DNA from: Eumeta japonica
Lineage: Eukaryota > Arthropoda > Insecta > Lepidoptera > Psychidae
Assembly: GCA_005406025.1 (NCBI GenBank)
Contig: BGZK01000743.1
Coordinates: 232,576-296,575 of the forward strand
Direction: 5' to 3'
Length of the DNA: 64,000 nucleotides
The translations under genes were made by a program, and so were the position numbers. Of the stretch, positions 11,301 to 26,300 are shown in pieces. Position 1 is the first letter of the stretch. The number at the start of each line of letters is the position of its first letter. The notes beneath the pieces were generated by a model, which had not been told where the DNA came from, made no database searches, and saw only the letters and a list, made by a program, of their open reading frames with translations.

Positions 11301-14300
11301 GATAGCGCGAAACATACCTACACGGTAAATGTTGACTCCATTTTTGATACATTTATATCTAAAACTCAAGCACACTTGACAATACAGTATTGTTTTCTAA
11401 AGCAAAAAAACCCAATAGTTCCCAATGCCCTATTATTTTGGACTTCCCTTCACTGCTGCAGTAAAAATAGTCGCCGTACACATATTTACATAACAAACAT
11501 TATTTAGAATAGAATGTTGTACTTTAGTCACTCTTTAAATATGGATTTGGCAAATATGAATAATAATGTTATTTCTGAACTTCAAATCCCACAACAGGTT
11601 TCATTTTCGTTAAGGGATATTTTATTTTGTATTTATTTTTATTTCCATGTTATAATTAGAAAAACTGAATTATCGAGCAACACTTCTGTGAATAATCTAG
11701 AATTTGTGGATTTTTTTTATTTTAATATTTATTATTAACATTATTTCTAACTCCATAAAATTCCACTAATAAAACACACACACACGTGTGTGTGGATGAG
11801 TGCGTGCGCGCGTGCGCTCGTTTTTGTGTAAGCGTGTGTGTCAGTGTTGGGGGAGGGATTAATATTCTACACAAAACACTTTTACATCTTTAACTCTCTA
11901 GTGTTGTTGTTAATATTTTCCAAAGACTTCTACGAAGATTTTCCTACACACAAATCTTTGGACTGATGACTTCACGAGACAAAGTGTATTCAGTCTTCAG
12001 TTTATAATATACGAACATGACAAAAATTGGTATTCGGTCAGAACATGTTAGTGGCTACTCTCTGTCAGTCTGTATATTTTTTTATAACTTAAAAGTAGTT
12101 TGACCGATCTCGATGAAAGCAAGTGTATATTCTGAACCGGTGATTACTCAAATATGGTTATCATTCGGTGTATATTCAGAACCGGTGATTACTCAAATAT
12201 GGTTATCATTCGGTGTATATTCAGAACTAGTGATTACTCAAATATGGTTATCATTCGGTGTATAGGTACTCAGAACCGGTGATTACTCAAATATGGTTAT
12301 CATTCGGTGTATATTCAGAATTGGTGATTACTCAAATATGGTTATCATTCGGTGTATATTCAGAACCGGTGATTACTCAAATATGGTTATCATTCGGTGT
12401 ATATTCAGAACCGGTGATTACTCAAATATGGTTATCATTCGGTGTATATTCAGAACTAGTGATTACTCAAATATGGTTATCATTCGGTGTATATTCAGAA
12501 CCGGTGATTACTCAAATATGGTTATCATTCGGTGGATATTCAGAACTGGTGATTACTCAAATATGGTTATCATTCAGTGTATATTCAGAACCGGTGATTA
12601 CTCAAATATGGTTATCATTCGGTGTATATTCAGAATCGGTGATTACTCAAATATGGTTATCATTCGGTGTATATTCAGAACCGGTGATTACTCAAATGAC
12701 AGGTTTTGTAATTCACATACACCGAATGATAACCATATTTATTTTATTTTTTTTATTAGTCATATCAATTTCTTTTTATGTAGTTGCGTGTGTGTATAAT
12801 TCAATTTTTGTCACAGTTATGGGATGTACGAGCTGTACATAATAACAAGTAGTGTTTAAAAAAATTCAGTTTAATGATAATGAAATTGTATGTGCGCTGT
12901 GCGGGATTGGGTTTGAAGGTATATAATTATTTTATCTAATCGCTACCTCACGGCCGCCGCGGATGCGTTCCGTTTCTCATAACTGTAGGTATCCGACTTT
13001 GCCTCGTAACAGCCTTAAAATCCCGGCCCTGTTGGGAGTTGTTACTTTCAACATCAGAGGTAGGTAAAGTGACCAACTTATTGAGAGCTTGACGAACGAT
13101 TCCTTTGGCTGTAGCGACATCGACAACTTTTGTTAAATTCGAATTCAAAATATCTTTTATTTCATAGATTACAAAATAACACATAAATGCGTCATAATTT
13201 TTGCGAATTTACACTTTACCGTTAGTTTGGAAGGCAGTTTTTCCTCAAGAAAAACGAGCAAGAAACTTAAGGTTAGCTCTTTTCTAATTTACTCATACAT
13301 AGCCAAAACAAATACAAATACATGAAATAGCCCGTTAAGAAGGCGAGCCGCTTATGCCCATGGATATTTGTCTTAGAAATATTCAGAAATTGTATAATAC
13401 TATTTTTTACTGAATGGTTGTTTAATAACACTCTTAAATTTATATGGGGGTAAATCTTGTATATCTACCGGAACCTTATTGAATAGGCGCACACAGAGCC
13501 CTCTGAATGAATTTGAGACTTTACTTAGTCGACTAACATATGTAATGAGTTTATTTTTATTTCTGGTATTGAGTTTATGTCCACTACTATTTCCTTTAAA
13601 CATTTCTAATTTTTTTTACATATAATAAGTTTTCATAGATACATTCGAATTTCCTTAAACTTATTTCTAAGAGATGCACGAGGTCCGAGCTTGTAAATCG
13701 CGCAAACGGTCCCCTTCTGCAGCACGAAAATTATATGAACATCCGCGGCGTTTCCCCAGAGCAAGATGCCATACGACATTAGGCTGTGGAAACAGCCAAA
13801 ATAAACCAATCCAGAAGTCTCGACGTCTGATAAATTTCTTATTTTTTTGGCTGCATAAGCGGCAGAGCTAAGCCTTTTCACCAACTTACTTATATGAGAA
13901 CCCCATTGAAGCCTGTTATCTAAATTATTCCAAGGAACACGGTAGCATTAACAAACTCCAATTCTTTGTTATGTACTAAAATAGTTCCGGATCCATGTCC
14001 TACATTTGGAAGTGAGAATATAATACATTTTATTTTCATTTCATTAAGAAGTAAATTATTTACAGTAAACAATTTCTCTACCATAGATATAAAGCATTGT
14101 TCACATCGTCATAAATGGGCTGTTATCTTTTAACTGTGAATAACAAAGATGTATCATCTGCAAACAGTACTACCTCATGAACATCCTTAACAAGGCTAGG
14201 TAAATGATTTATGTAGACTAAAAAAAGGAAAGGACAAAAATTTGATCCCTGTGGTACACCCATGTGGACTATACATGCAGACAATGTCATGCCATTGACA

Positions 14301-17300
14301 TCAACTCTCTGAACCCTGTTATTCAAATGTGACTTCAGAAGGTCGAGTGCTCGGCCTGTTACTCCATAGTGATGTAGCTTCCCGATCAGAGTTTCATGAT
14401 AAACACAATCAAATGCCTTGAAGAGATAGTAAAATACGCCAATTGCATCTCGCGAATCCTCTCAGGCTCCAAAAATATATTGCACAAGCTCAAAGCCAGC
14501 ATCGATTGTTGAGCGACCCCAAGTAAAGCCGAACTGTTTATTAGACATTAATTTATTAGTACAAAAATGTATTAACAACTGATTTAAGATTAATTTTCGA
14601 ATATTTTGCTAAATGACGGTAGTATACATATAGGTCTGAAGTTATTGGGACTTGATGCACTACCACCTTTAAATAATGGAATCACTTTACTTTCTTTCAT
14701 CAAATCGGGAAACACACCATCATCTAAACACTTATTAAAAATAAACGCCAAATGCGGGCAATGTAATCTATAATGGAATTTACAATTATAATAGAAAGAC
14801 CATGAATGTCAGCAGTCTTTTTCATATCTAAAGATTTAAATGTTTTGATAATCTCTTCAGAACTCACATTATGAAATTTAAATTCCAAATTAATATTACA
14901 AATCGGACTATCTTTCTTAAGTAATAATTTGGCAAGAGCGGGAGACGAGTTAAGAGAACTGGTAGTTAAAACAGGAATATCAGTAAAGAACGTTTCGAAA
15001 GCCTTAGCAACCTCTATGTCTTCATTCAAGGTTTTGTCATCTAACTTAAGTTTAAAGTCAATAACTCAGCCCATAACTCTTCTAGTCTCGTCGTTCTTTA
15101 TGACACCCCAAGTCATTTTAATAACATTATTGCTATTTTTTATTTTATTATTTACGTATTTCGCTTTAGCCGCGATGCAAACACGTTTAAAATATTTTGA
15201 ATATTTTGTTATATATTTGTTATAATTTTTCTGTTATATAGTTTAAAGCAAAGCTCTCACTATTATTAAAAGTACATTTTCAGGTCCGGAATGTAATATG
15301 ATAAAAATTCCTGGCCACTTTTAAGGATATAACGTTATCTTCTTTCAGCAATACCATTTCTTCGACCGTGATACTCTGCTGCAGAGTGCGCTACTTGGTA
15401 CGTACTTGTAACTCAGCTAAATACTATGTAGTTCATCTTTTCCAGAATTGTTGGCAAAGTTTTCCGATTTGTTGATATCTGTTTGGTCCAGACGTATCCA
15501 TAACTTCAAACGGCACTGATATTAGAGGCAGCGCGATAAAGAAGCGACTACGTGTGACAGGATTGAGATCTTATGGATCTCAGGATAAAGAATATAGGGG
15601 ACGTGAGTTTAAATTAGCCTCTATCTGTACGAAAAGAGTCGTCGGTTTTTCAAAAGATAGTGACGCGTTACCTGCTGTCCTTCTTAAATGAAATTTCAAA
15701 AACTATGCCAGCCTCCCAAATTCCCCCAAAATTTAGTGAATATAAAGAGATAAATTTCATGGTTATTCCTTCGTCGCTCATGTATTCATGAACAGACCGA
15801 TGACTTGACCTCAACAACTATCCTAATTCATTGTTGATGCATCAAAGTTTGTTCCGTTGTCACAATAAATAGTGTGAGGCTTGCCATGTCGAGATACGAA
15901 TCGCCACAGACATAACAGAAAAGCTTCGGTACTTACGTCACTCACTAGTTCTAGATGGACGATTTTTCTTAATAGAAAAAACAAAAAATACATATATATA
16001 CCATTTAGTATTGCGAATACTACGCCCTTTCCTACTAGTAACATTAACTGCGACTTATTTAACTCATCAACTTGTAAATAATCTTTTATCTCTATATTTT
16101 TGTATTATCATTATGAATAAAGCAAGGTGCATAAGCAAATATTCCTTTTAGTCTATTCAAACTTCAATATGAACTAAAATCAATTAACTTTGTATTAATA
16201 ACGTTTACATGAACTTTAAGTTCACGTGTACTTCTACCGATAACTTACTTAGCTGGAGCCATTTTATGGGGTTATGTTTTGGAAAAGAAGGATCTTCCCA
16301 CCACGGGTAGGAAGCTTCCAATAGGGTTTAAGGTTCAACTCCTCTTGACACTAAGTTTGCAAGGTTTTGCTCTGTAGGAAGATGTCTTCATGCATGACCG
16401 TTCGTGAATACATTTATTTCTTGTATTCGATTACAAACTAGGCTTTCAATAAATTTTGAGGAGTCTCGATCCAACATAATACAATAGAAGAATCTGTCCA
16501 GAAAGTAATTGGATCAATCCTAATATTGAATGCCTTTAGTAACTTTGAACATAAACGAGCTCCCAATGGGGCCCCACATAGTTCTGAGCGTGGTATAGTA
16601 GTAGACTTGATTGGTGCGACTCACGCTTCCACACAGTATATTAACTAAAACAAAATTTAATTTGTTAAAAAAACGTAGATATTCGCAGGCACCATAAGTA
16701 TTTTGGGAAGCTTCAACAAAACATTGGCGCTCAATGTTGGTGAATCACATAGGACATTACGTGTTATTTGTATTTCGGTTAAAAAATTTAAATTCTTTGC
16801 AATACCTAACCTCTGCTTGGATAGATTAGTTGGCACTGGATCGTCTCTATTCAATTTTTGGCTCCACGGTTTTTGTAGAATAATTTTGGTTTTAATTGCA
16901 CATGGACATAATAGACCTAAAGGGTCATATATTTCATAAGTCAAACATAAAATCGTTCTCTTAACGATATTTAAATTAGAGTTAATAACAATTGCAAATC
17001 GTACGTTATCAGATTTAGGTGAACAATTCAGCGCTAAAACACTAAATTCTCTTTTTAGTAGTGATATGCCGCATGTTCCATTATTAACAACAAAATTGTT
17101 AGTTGTGTTTGTTAATATTTTGTGTACTGAAAAACAAGGAGAATTTAATCATTGGGATACATATTCATAAATGTACATAAATGTGTTGTCTTATTTACTA
17201 TAGAATCCATTAGATATATTGTCTACGTATATATCACGTTAAAATATTAAAGCCATAGTTGCATTTGGGCATTCTCGAGCAAGTTGAAGCAGACATTTAG

Positions 17301-20300
17301 CACTTAAGTAAAACGCAGAAGCGGTACCATAAGTAACCGTATTGAGCTACAAGACCTTTAAGGGGGCATATTTATCGTTCCTACACAAAATTAGCTGAAA
17401 ATGGCGCTGAGATGGATCAATTTCTATTTGCCTGTAATGTTTTTGAATATCAGCTATTAATACATATTTATGACATTGATATCTTTATAATACAGATCAT
17501 CTTAAACTACTAGTGTAATTGATTGAATGTTTTTTAAAGACTTTCCCGAAGTAGTTTTGGCAGAGCCATCAAATACAACTCTTTCTGAGTTTGTTAGTTT
17601 CATTTTTATCTCGTATGACATGATGGGGTAAATAATATCCAAATTTAGACCTTTTTATTTTACATAGATGACCTGAATTTGAATACTCATTAATAAAATC
17701 TTTGCATTATTCTTTAACTAAAGGTAATTTTTTAAGTCTTCTAAATTTAGTTCTTTCTAATTTAGTTTTCTAAATTATAATAAAGTGATTTTGCTTGAAT
17801 AAAGGAGTCTCCAAGAATTAGCTTCGGATCTTCCTTGAATAGAATTTTTATAGAAAACCTACCTATACGTAATACTTTGACATTTTGAAGAAAATGAATT
17901 TCACTTGAATTATGTTCGATTGTCGATGAAACCTCTTCGTTGTGAAATTCTTCTATTTCCCAAAATAAGTTAAGTGAGTCATGTATTTCTTATGTAAAAT
18001 TGGAAATGACGGTTTGTTTTTGTTCAAATATTGGGCTATATCTAAAAGACCGGATACAAGCCAAATTAGAGATGAATGTTGCAAAATAAGCTTATTTTTT
18101 TCTTAGTTAATTTATTTTGAGCCAACTATTTCCCAAAATACGTAAGCCCATGTCTATGTTAGGGGGACGATAGACCTCAGGGTCGCCAAGCTCAATGTTT
18201 GTAGATAAGTTAAAATTTCCAATATTAATATGTTTCGATGGTAAAAGGCCAGTAATTTGTGGTACACACAACTAAACACTGTGAGTCTTTGCAAAACGAT
18301 CCAACAAATAACTATAAGTTGAGATTGTAATGTTGTTCAATATTTAATGAAACATCATTTATCCCCGATGCATAAGCCAGATTTATTTTTACAGTTCCTA
18401 CAGATAATTTTTTATAAATTTTCCATAATGAATGAAGATTAGCTGATTGAACCTAGAACAGCGCGATCTCGACAAACCTTTTCGTTAAATTTATTTTGAA
18501 CTTCAACTGCTGCGATGCACAGGAGATCTTTGCCAACCGACAGCTGAGAATACAATAGACAATGAGACAACTGGTAAGGTTTAGATCTCGTGTGAATTTG
18601 TTTTGTCTAAATGTAATAATTGTTATAATAAATTGTTGTGTTTTAACTTATACATACGACAAGATCCCTTGATAAAACATTACTAAAATTTGTGGCGCTT
18701 ACGTAAACAATTAGTACATAAGTATAGGCGTGCTACTTCATTATGCCGTTCTTCTACAGGCATATGTTCAAATTTAGGGCACTTGTAGATGAAATGGTTT
18801 TGTTCACATATTGTACATAAATAATTGGTATGAGTGGACGTAGTACTCGCATTACCTGTTTTGTCAAATTGACGATAAACACTTTTTGCCGACAGATTAT
18901 TGCATAGTCATGTTGCACAGTACTTACTGATTTTTCATATTGCTTAATATTCATATTAAATCGGTAAAAATAATACTTTTTTTTCCAATGTCAGATTCGG
19001 TTGCGTTTTAGCCTTATTTTCGCCGTTAAGTTAAAATTATAAATATTGCCTGTGGATGTCGGCAAAGTAAAACTTTTTTTTGGTTTATCTTCTATTCTCT
19101 AAGAATGTTTTTATTACGTATTGGATATCTTAAATAGTTTTTGAGATATTTGAAAAAGTGGAATACCTTTTTTTTTAGCTAAATGACTTTTGAAATCTTA
19201 GAGCCTGTGTTGGCCATATTAAGAATCAATCTAGACACAATTATGAATCGAATGTCACTGACAATGCCAGTAGTCGAAAAACATTCTTTGGTTTCAACAA
19301 GCTTTAGGAATTGGAGTTTCTTACAATAATAATTGTAGTGTTTTAGTACCACTGTATAGTGATATGAAACTGAAAAATATCTTGTTATTTAGATTAGCCA
19401 AAGAATACTCTTGGGCCACTGCAAATAACAAACTTCAATGGTGGCCTCATATCATTACGTTGGCGAAAGCGCTTAACTTTGCTACCTGTGAAATATGTAT
19501 TAGAAATATTCGGAATTTTATAATACGACATAAAACGCACGCATGCATTTGTAGATCGTAAAGTAGAGGCATTGAGGATAGTAGCCAGGCTTTGAAAACC
19601 AGGGATTCTTGAGATCTACGGCCCGCCGTCAATACAACACGGCCATGCGCAGCAGGACCGACGGTGACTCGAGCCCTTTGTTTGTTGTGACCATCATGGA
19701 GAGGTTTTGTAGGATGGTCAGCAGGCTTGGCCGTTGCGGTTTGGTTACCGCAGTATTGTAAGCCCACTCTCCCTCAGATAGAAGCCGCTGCCCGTGTCCT
19801 TGAGGATCGGATCGGTCGCTTCATACGACTGAGTTCATACGATCCGGTCGGCGAATTCGGGTGTGCGTGCGTTTGTGACTGTGTCTGTTTCTGTGCACGT
19901 GTGTGCGTGCGTGCATGTATATTTATATATAAATATATGTATTGCTATCTCGGAAACGGGCTAACGATGAAAACTTGTTCTTTGATAAAGTTTTCTTTTC
20001 AAGTTTATATATTACTTTATGTGTTTACTAAGCTTATACTAACCTGACGTTAATTTGACAAATGGCTCTACGTCACATTATTATCGTGAGGTTCGATAGC
20101 AAGGAAACTTTACACACTATATAATATTCGTATATTATGTATTCGAATATTATATATTTGAATATTTATTGTTGGAACTTAATTTACTTAAAAACCAAGC
20201 ATTTCATTCCCGGGGTCGTTCTTATACTCTTATATTCCTATACTGAAATATCAAGAAAAGCTTGACCGTTATGTACTAACAAATAGTAATAAATGATTTT

Positions 20301-23300
20301 AAACTTTTCATTATTTAAACATTTTTCTTTTCCCAATAAACCTTAAGTATTTACGAAATCTCATCAGATATAAAAATATATATGTGACAGAACTACCGCA
20401 CATGATCCAGAGCAACTTGGAGAATCACAAATTAAACTAAGAGAATATAATTTAAAACTTTTAAAAATAATAAAATGCTTTTCTTTGTGAAATACTGTCA
20501 ACCATTTTTCCATTATTTTCATTATTTACAGTTAAACATACAAAGTAAATGCTATTCATCAAAACTCAATAAGTTTCTCGTATTGAAATCTTTTTTCCTC
20601 CTGCCTCCTCTCTGAAAAACAGGCGTGACGTTAACTAAAATGTCACATTAAAATGACATTAGCTTTGTGTGAAAATCAGGTTACTCATTGATCTAACACT
20701 ATTATCATAGGTTTTAAAATTTTACAGAAAACAGGCACTTCGTAGAAAATCAAAACGTTTTCTATTACTTTTGCGATCAGGCTAGTGTACGTAAATTGAC
20801 TACTCTTACATTTTTCCATGAACCCGCGACACTAAATAATAAAATCATTTCGTGTTGCGTTAATGCGTATTCGGCTCCCCGCGAGGTCCTTCGGTGACCA
20901 AGTTCACTACTTCGTTGTGTGCCATCAGGAGAGTATAAAATACAACCTCAATATGATGAGCGGGGTCCCCGTTTGTTTCTCTTGCAGTACCGGGTAAAGC
21001 TTACTTGACGGGATCTATCAACACCACCCGACCTCACACGGACTACTGGTACCGCATCGGAGACGAGATCTGCCTCGAGTGTCACTTCGAATACTCAGAA
21101 GACAGTAAGTTTATTACCAGACGAGTGTGGTGGAGAACAGATGGTGAGTTTATTAAAATTACACATCACGGGACCACGGTAGGACTGTACTTTATGTACG
21201 TCAACATGAAAAACTCAGATGGTGTTTTAAACACAATATCAAAATAAAATTGATTTGTGTATAGTTTTCGTTGTTTTTTTGTAAAACAACCAATACCAAA
21301 AAAGATCAAAAATGTAAGGTGAATACAAAGTATTAATTATCATTGTTGGTAAATGTGATTCAGTCATATTAAATTGTAAGTCCAAATATTAACAAATTAA
21401 AACAATCATAATAAACACATTGGGTCACATAAAATGACGCTACACTTATTTTCTTTAATTTGCATTTGTTTTTTTTTTATTTACGTATAATTTTATTACG
21501 CTTTTCTAGATAAATGAAAGAATGAATTGAAATGAATCAATCGATACTCACAACATGCGTAGACACGGCCTGTGTGTGCATACCGATTGCAAATATTTAT
21601 GCTGTGGTGCTATAAAACAAATCGATTGAATGCAATCCTTCACGACTCAATGGTTCATCTGAATCTCATAAATTATTTACACACCCAAATATTGAATTAT
21701 GAAATTTTGAATACAACAAAAATCTTTATCATGTTGCCTATTGAAAACAAAGTCAGAATTGGGACCATTACCTAGCATTGGAATTTATTTCGAGCTGAAA
21801 CATGTTTTCAAATTTCTGATCGACCAGACAAAGATATTGCTAAAACCTCTAATGTCACTTAAAAAATGCACTAGCTAAGTCATGTCATGGCAAGGAAGAA
21901 AACAAAGTCAAACATCAGAATTTTTTTACTTCTGTCTTTACTGCAGTGTCTTCACATCACACATAACCACTCTCACACAATAGGTGAATGATGTTTTCAC
22001 TGACTAAATGCTTATTGTCACTCGAAGCACACGAAATGCACCGTTTAACATTTAAGGTCGTACTTTAAGATTTTTGTAAAACTTTCACATATGGTGTAGC
22101 CATTTTGTGGCCAACTTGGTTGTAGCACGAAAATGGTCCACTTCGACCGATGATACCTTACTTTCCCTCTGAAACGGAACCTATTTCGCCTACATGTATA
22201 TTAACTGTTTCGATATATATGTTTGCTTTAGCACGCGTGATCGTCTAGTTCATATGTGGGCAAGAATCGACCCGCAGTAAGATTTGATTTGATTCGATTA
22301 AGATTTTGAAAAACCCAATTAAAAATGTTACACAACCTACTCATACTCACTGAATCAAGTGAGCGAGTAAGCCGAGTGGCGGCGGTCATCAAAGATCGAG
22401 GCGGCAAACATCAAAGCCTTTGATGTTTACCGCTTCACTGGCGGCACAATAAAAGATTATTGCTTCTCAATTGTTTTACACTAGACTATTCTAGATCATT
22501 CCTTCAGTTCGCATATATAAGCGGTCAGATGGCCCGAACTTCAATTCAGGTCTATTGCCGGTTACCGAGATGATAACTTCGACAAGCGATATCCTAGTGA
22601 ACTGCTAGTGCCGTCAATTTGCTTTGTAACTTTGTGTGCATCTGGAGTACTTATTAATTATATTTTGTTATTAAGTTTAGCGAACGAAAAGTAAACTAAA
22701 ATGACGTCTGGTGGAAAGAAACGAAAAGTAGATGTAAAGGGTCGCCAGCTTTAATAAAAATGGACTGAAGAATTCTTTTTTATCTTGCACAATGGTAAGC
22801 CTATTTATGTGCTGTGTAGTGAATCCATTTCAGTGATGAAAAAATTCAATATAAAGAGGCATTACTCAACTAAGGATCCTATGTTGCACTTACTGACTGG
22901 ACAAATAAGAAAAGATAAAATTCAGAACCTTATCGCAAATTTAAAAAAAACAGTAGCAAATGTTTCATAAAAAAGAACACAACTTGATATTGTATAAAAG
23001 CTAGTTTTATAGTTAGTTCTAATTGCCAAAGTCATTAAAACCATTTGCGAGGGGAATTTATCAAGGAATGTATGTTAAAAGTTTGCAGTGTTTTGATTCC
23101 TGAAAAGAAAAATGAATTTGAAAAAAATAGTTTGTTAAGACGAACTGTTGTCCGACGTATAGAAATGATAGCTAATGATATAAAAACAACATTGACTGAC
23201 CTTATGGCTGGTTTTGAATCATTTTTCATGGCATTAGACGAGAGCACCGAATTATCTGACACAGCTCAACTGACTATATTTATTCCAGCTGTTGATAAAG

Positions 23301-26300
23301 ATTTCACTGTTATTGAGGAATTGCTTGCTTTACAGCCGATAAAAGGAACCACTACAGGAGAGGACATTTTTAATGAAGTTTAAAAATTTTGGCTTGCCAT
23401 GGTTAAAATTGTCAGGTCAGGTCAAATCAGGTCATGTAAAGGTTACATCGAAATTTTGTATGAAAAAGCAACTGAAATAAATGTACAAAAAGATGATTTG
23501 ATAGTCCTTCATTGCATTATCAACCAACAGAACTTGTGTTCTAAGTCCATTCGACTCCAGAACGTTATGAATGTGGTAGTAAAAACCATCAATTTTATTC
23601 GATACCGAGGGCATAATCATCGTCAGTTCAAGACGTTTTTGAATGAAATGTCAGCCGAATATTACGACGTAACATACTATTGTGAAGTCAGATGGCTAAG
23701 CAAAGGGAAAATTTTGAAACGCTTTTACGAGCTTAAAAATTAAATAGCAGATTTTATGCAAATATGCAATTTGCATATAATCATGAATCACAATTCATGT
23801 GAACCGAAACTCGTCTCTCTAACCATTATTTTTTTTATTTGTCTCTTTTTATAATTATAGAAAAACACGTTAGTCGAACTGAAGCGGTCCGAAAATGGTT
23901 TACTTATACATTTCCGTACTCATTTCCGCTATTAGTTTATATTAGAAATTTCGTAATAGCCCGCGTTTTTGGGTATTTTAGTTTGAGCGTTTGCGTACCA
24001 ACCCGCCCGCACCGCTTGTTTTACATTGTGTCTAAACGTCGGATAACGTCCATTGTTTCCGACCCGTGTCCGTCAATTTTCTATACTTTGGGTAATATAC
24101 AATGATTTGAGAGATGAAATATGGAGCAAACTCTTATAAAATACGCATGTAAAATAGCAGCTACCGCTATTGAGTGTAAAAGAATTCGTCCGGCGAGTGA
24201 AATTTACATGACCCACCTCTATGACCTCACTTCCCCTTTATCACTCTTCTTCTTCATCTAGCAGCACACACTCCCCACCCCCACCCTCCCCCGGGTCTGA
24301 TATTCTAGTCTAACACACTAACGACTTTTCTGAGCTCATGAGGTTCAGGGACAACGTTGACCACCTATACTCTAATAACTCTCATGCACAGAAAAAAACC
24401 GATTTCACTGAAACCAGACCTCAAAAATTCTGGGACCGATGGGAGGCGATCGGAGGCGTGGTATTCTAACCGGAAATCACTTTTTCTAAAAATTGTAAGT
24501 TTTTGAGGGTAGAAAATTTGGTCTAAAACTAAAAGTCACGATATCTCAAATGAGCAAGAAAGTCGCGAAAACTCGCTGGAGGAGATGTCCGCCAAACGTG
24601 GCGCAAAAAGGGTCATACCAAGGTCGCAGTCGAGCGTCCTGCCTCCAATAGCGAAACAGAAAACAAAAGCCACTAGAAAGGCTGCTGCTGTCAAACGACA
24701 GCGAATCCGAAGTCAGCTGAAAACGGATGAAACGAAACGAAACGCCCCACGCCGCGGGCTAAGAATCGGCGACACTAAAGGAGCCAACCACCCCGGCGTC
24801 AATTTCTCAACCTAATGTCGCGCTTATCGCCGCAATGAACACCATTGAAACACCGATACAGATAAAAACGGCGGAGGGCGCCTTCTGTGCCGCTGACCAT
24901 GCGGCAACAAAAATAGTATACCTCACTAGGGACGCGAAGGACGAGAGACGCTAGAAGCACCAAGAAACATCAGCGAAAAGGTAACGACCTCCGTTTACAG
25001 CAAACTACAGTCTATTACGGAGCTCGTACTTCGCCTAGAATAATTTCGCTCCCGATACATATTAAAGGTGGAGCGCAAAAAGGCGGTGTAAGCACACGAC
25101 GTAGAGGTGGCTGAGAGGCGACTACAGAACGCGACAGAGCTCCACCTGAACAGATGTCGGAAAATAGAAACAATAGGGTATTTGACACTTTTTTTGAAAA
25201 GTATGTCAAAATATTTAAAACATAGCCATTTTTCACTAGATTTTTTATTTTATCAAAATACGTTCGTTAAGTAGTCCTAAAACACCTTTCAAATTTTAAT
25301 CACTTTAAATTCCCGCGGAAACGCTGGTCGCCATGTTATTTCGGTATGACGTCACTATCAAGTAAACAAACAAAACGTCAAATCTAAGGTTAGATTAATT
25401 AACTTAAATTCGCGTTTTTGCCATATCTTGCGCTATTAAACGACATGAATCATTATCATTACTGTTTAGTGACGAATTGTAAAAGTTCTAGTGTTAAAAC
25501 CCTGGAAAATTGTTTATCAAAGTGCCAAATGACATCGAAATGAGAACTGTATGGTTAGAACTCGCAAGACGAGATCCGAAATCATTTTCTACGAAAAGCG
25601 ATCTGTACTTATGTGAGGATCACTTTAATGTAAGTGTAAATACTTCTATCTATATATTTACAAATATAAATCTAACGCCATCTCTAACATAATCATAACT
25701 TAAAAATTACTTGCTAAAAAGTACTTTGTTTTGTTTAGTCGATAGTGACGTCACACTTGACATAATCATGGCGGATAGCGTTTTTGGTCACGTGATATAC
25801 AGATTAAAAAAGTACGAATTTAAACTTAAAATAATAAATGGAAATCGTGATTTCTTGATCGGAAATCAATATATTCCTGTTTCCCATTCAATAAGTTATC
25901 ATAATTACATACTTTCACATTTTTTTGTTTATGATGGCAACAACCCTATTGTTGGAAACATGATAATCGAAACAAAGAAGCCGCAGGACGCTATAAAAAA
26001 GATGGACGTTGCCGGAAAGATTGAAAGGCTCCCTAAGACACTTGAGGAGAGATCTAAGACCTATGCGGTGGCGGCAGCAAAGCCGAAGATGTCGGAAGCC
26101 ATGAAGCCGCAAACTCCTGGCCTAATTACTACCGCCGCCCACACACTCATTATCTCATCCAGATGCGTCAACCACACAAGTGGCCAGGTGGTCAAAGCCA
26201 TCAGGGATATATTTGACGCTAGAGAGAAGGGAGTCGGGGTAGATTGAGTGAGTAAGGCCAGGAACCAGCAGGTCGTCCTGAGTTGCGCATCTCAAGAGGC

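Noticed and set aside
12258..12842. 194-codon ORF made of a 15-residue repeat
   Set aside because: It is the translation of the 45-bp minisatellite; two overlapping frames are equally open and there is no gene context.
21940..22010. Strong splice acceptor as the start of exon B2
   Set aside because: All three frames stop within 45 bases; the true B2 was found at 29819.
25711..26247. 178-codon ORF as a single gene
   Set aside because: A chimera reading from the THAP-bearing TIR element into the LINE gag.
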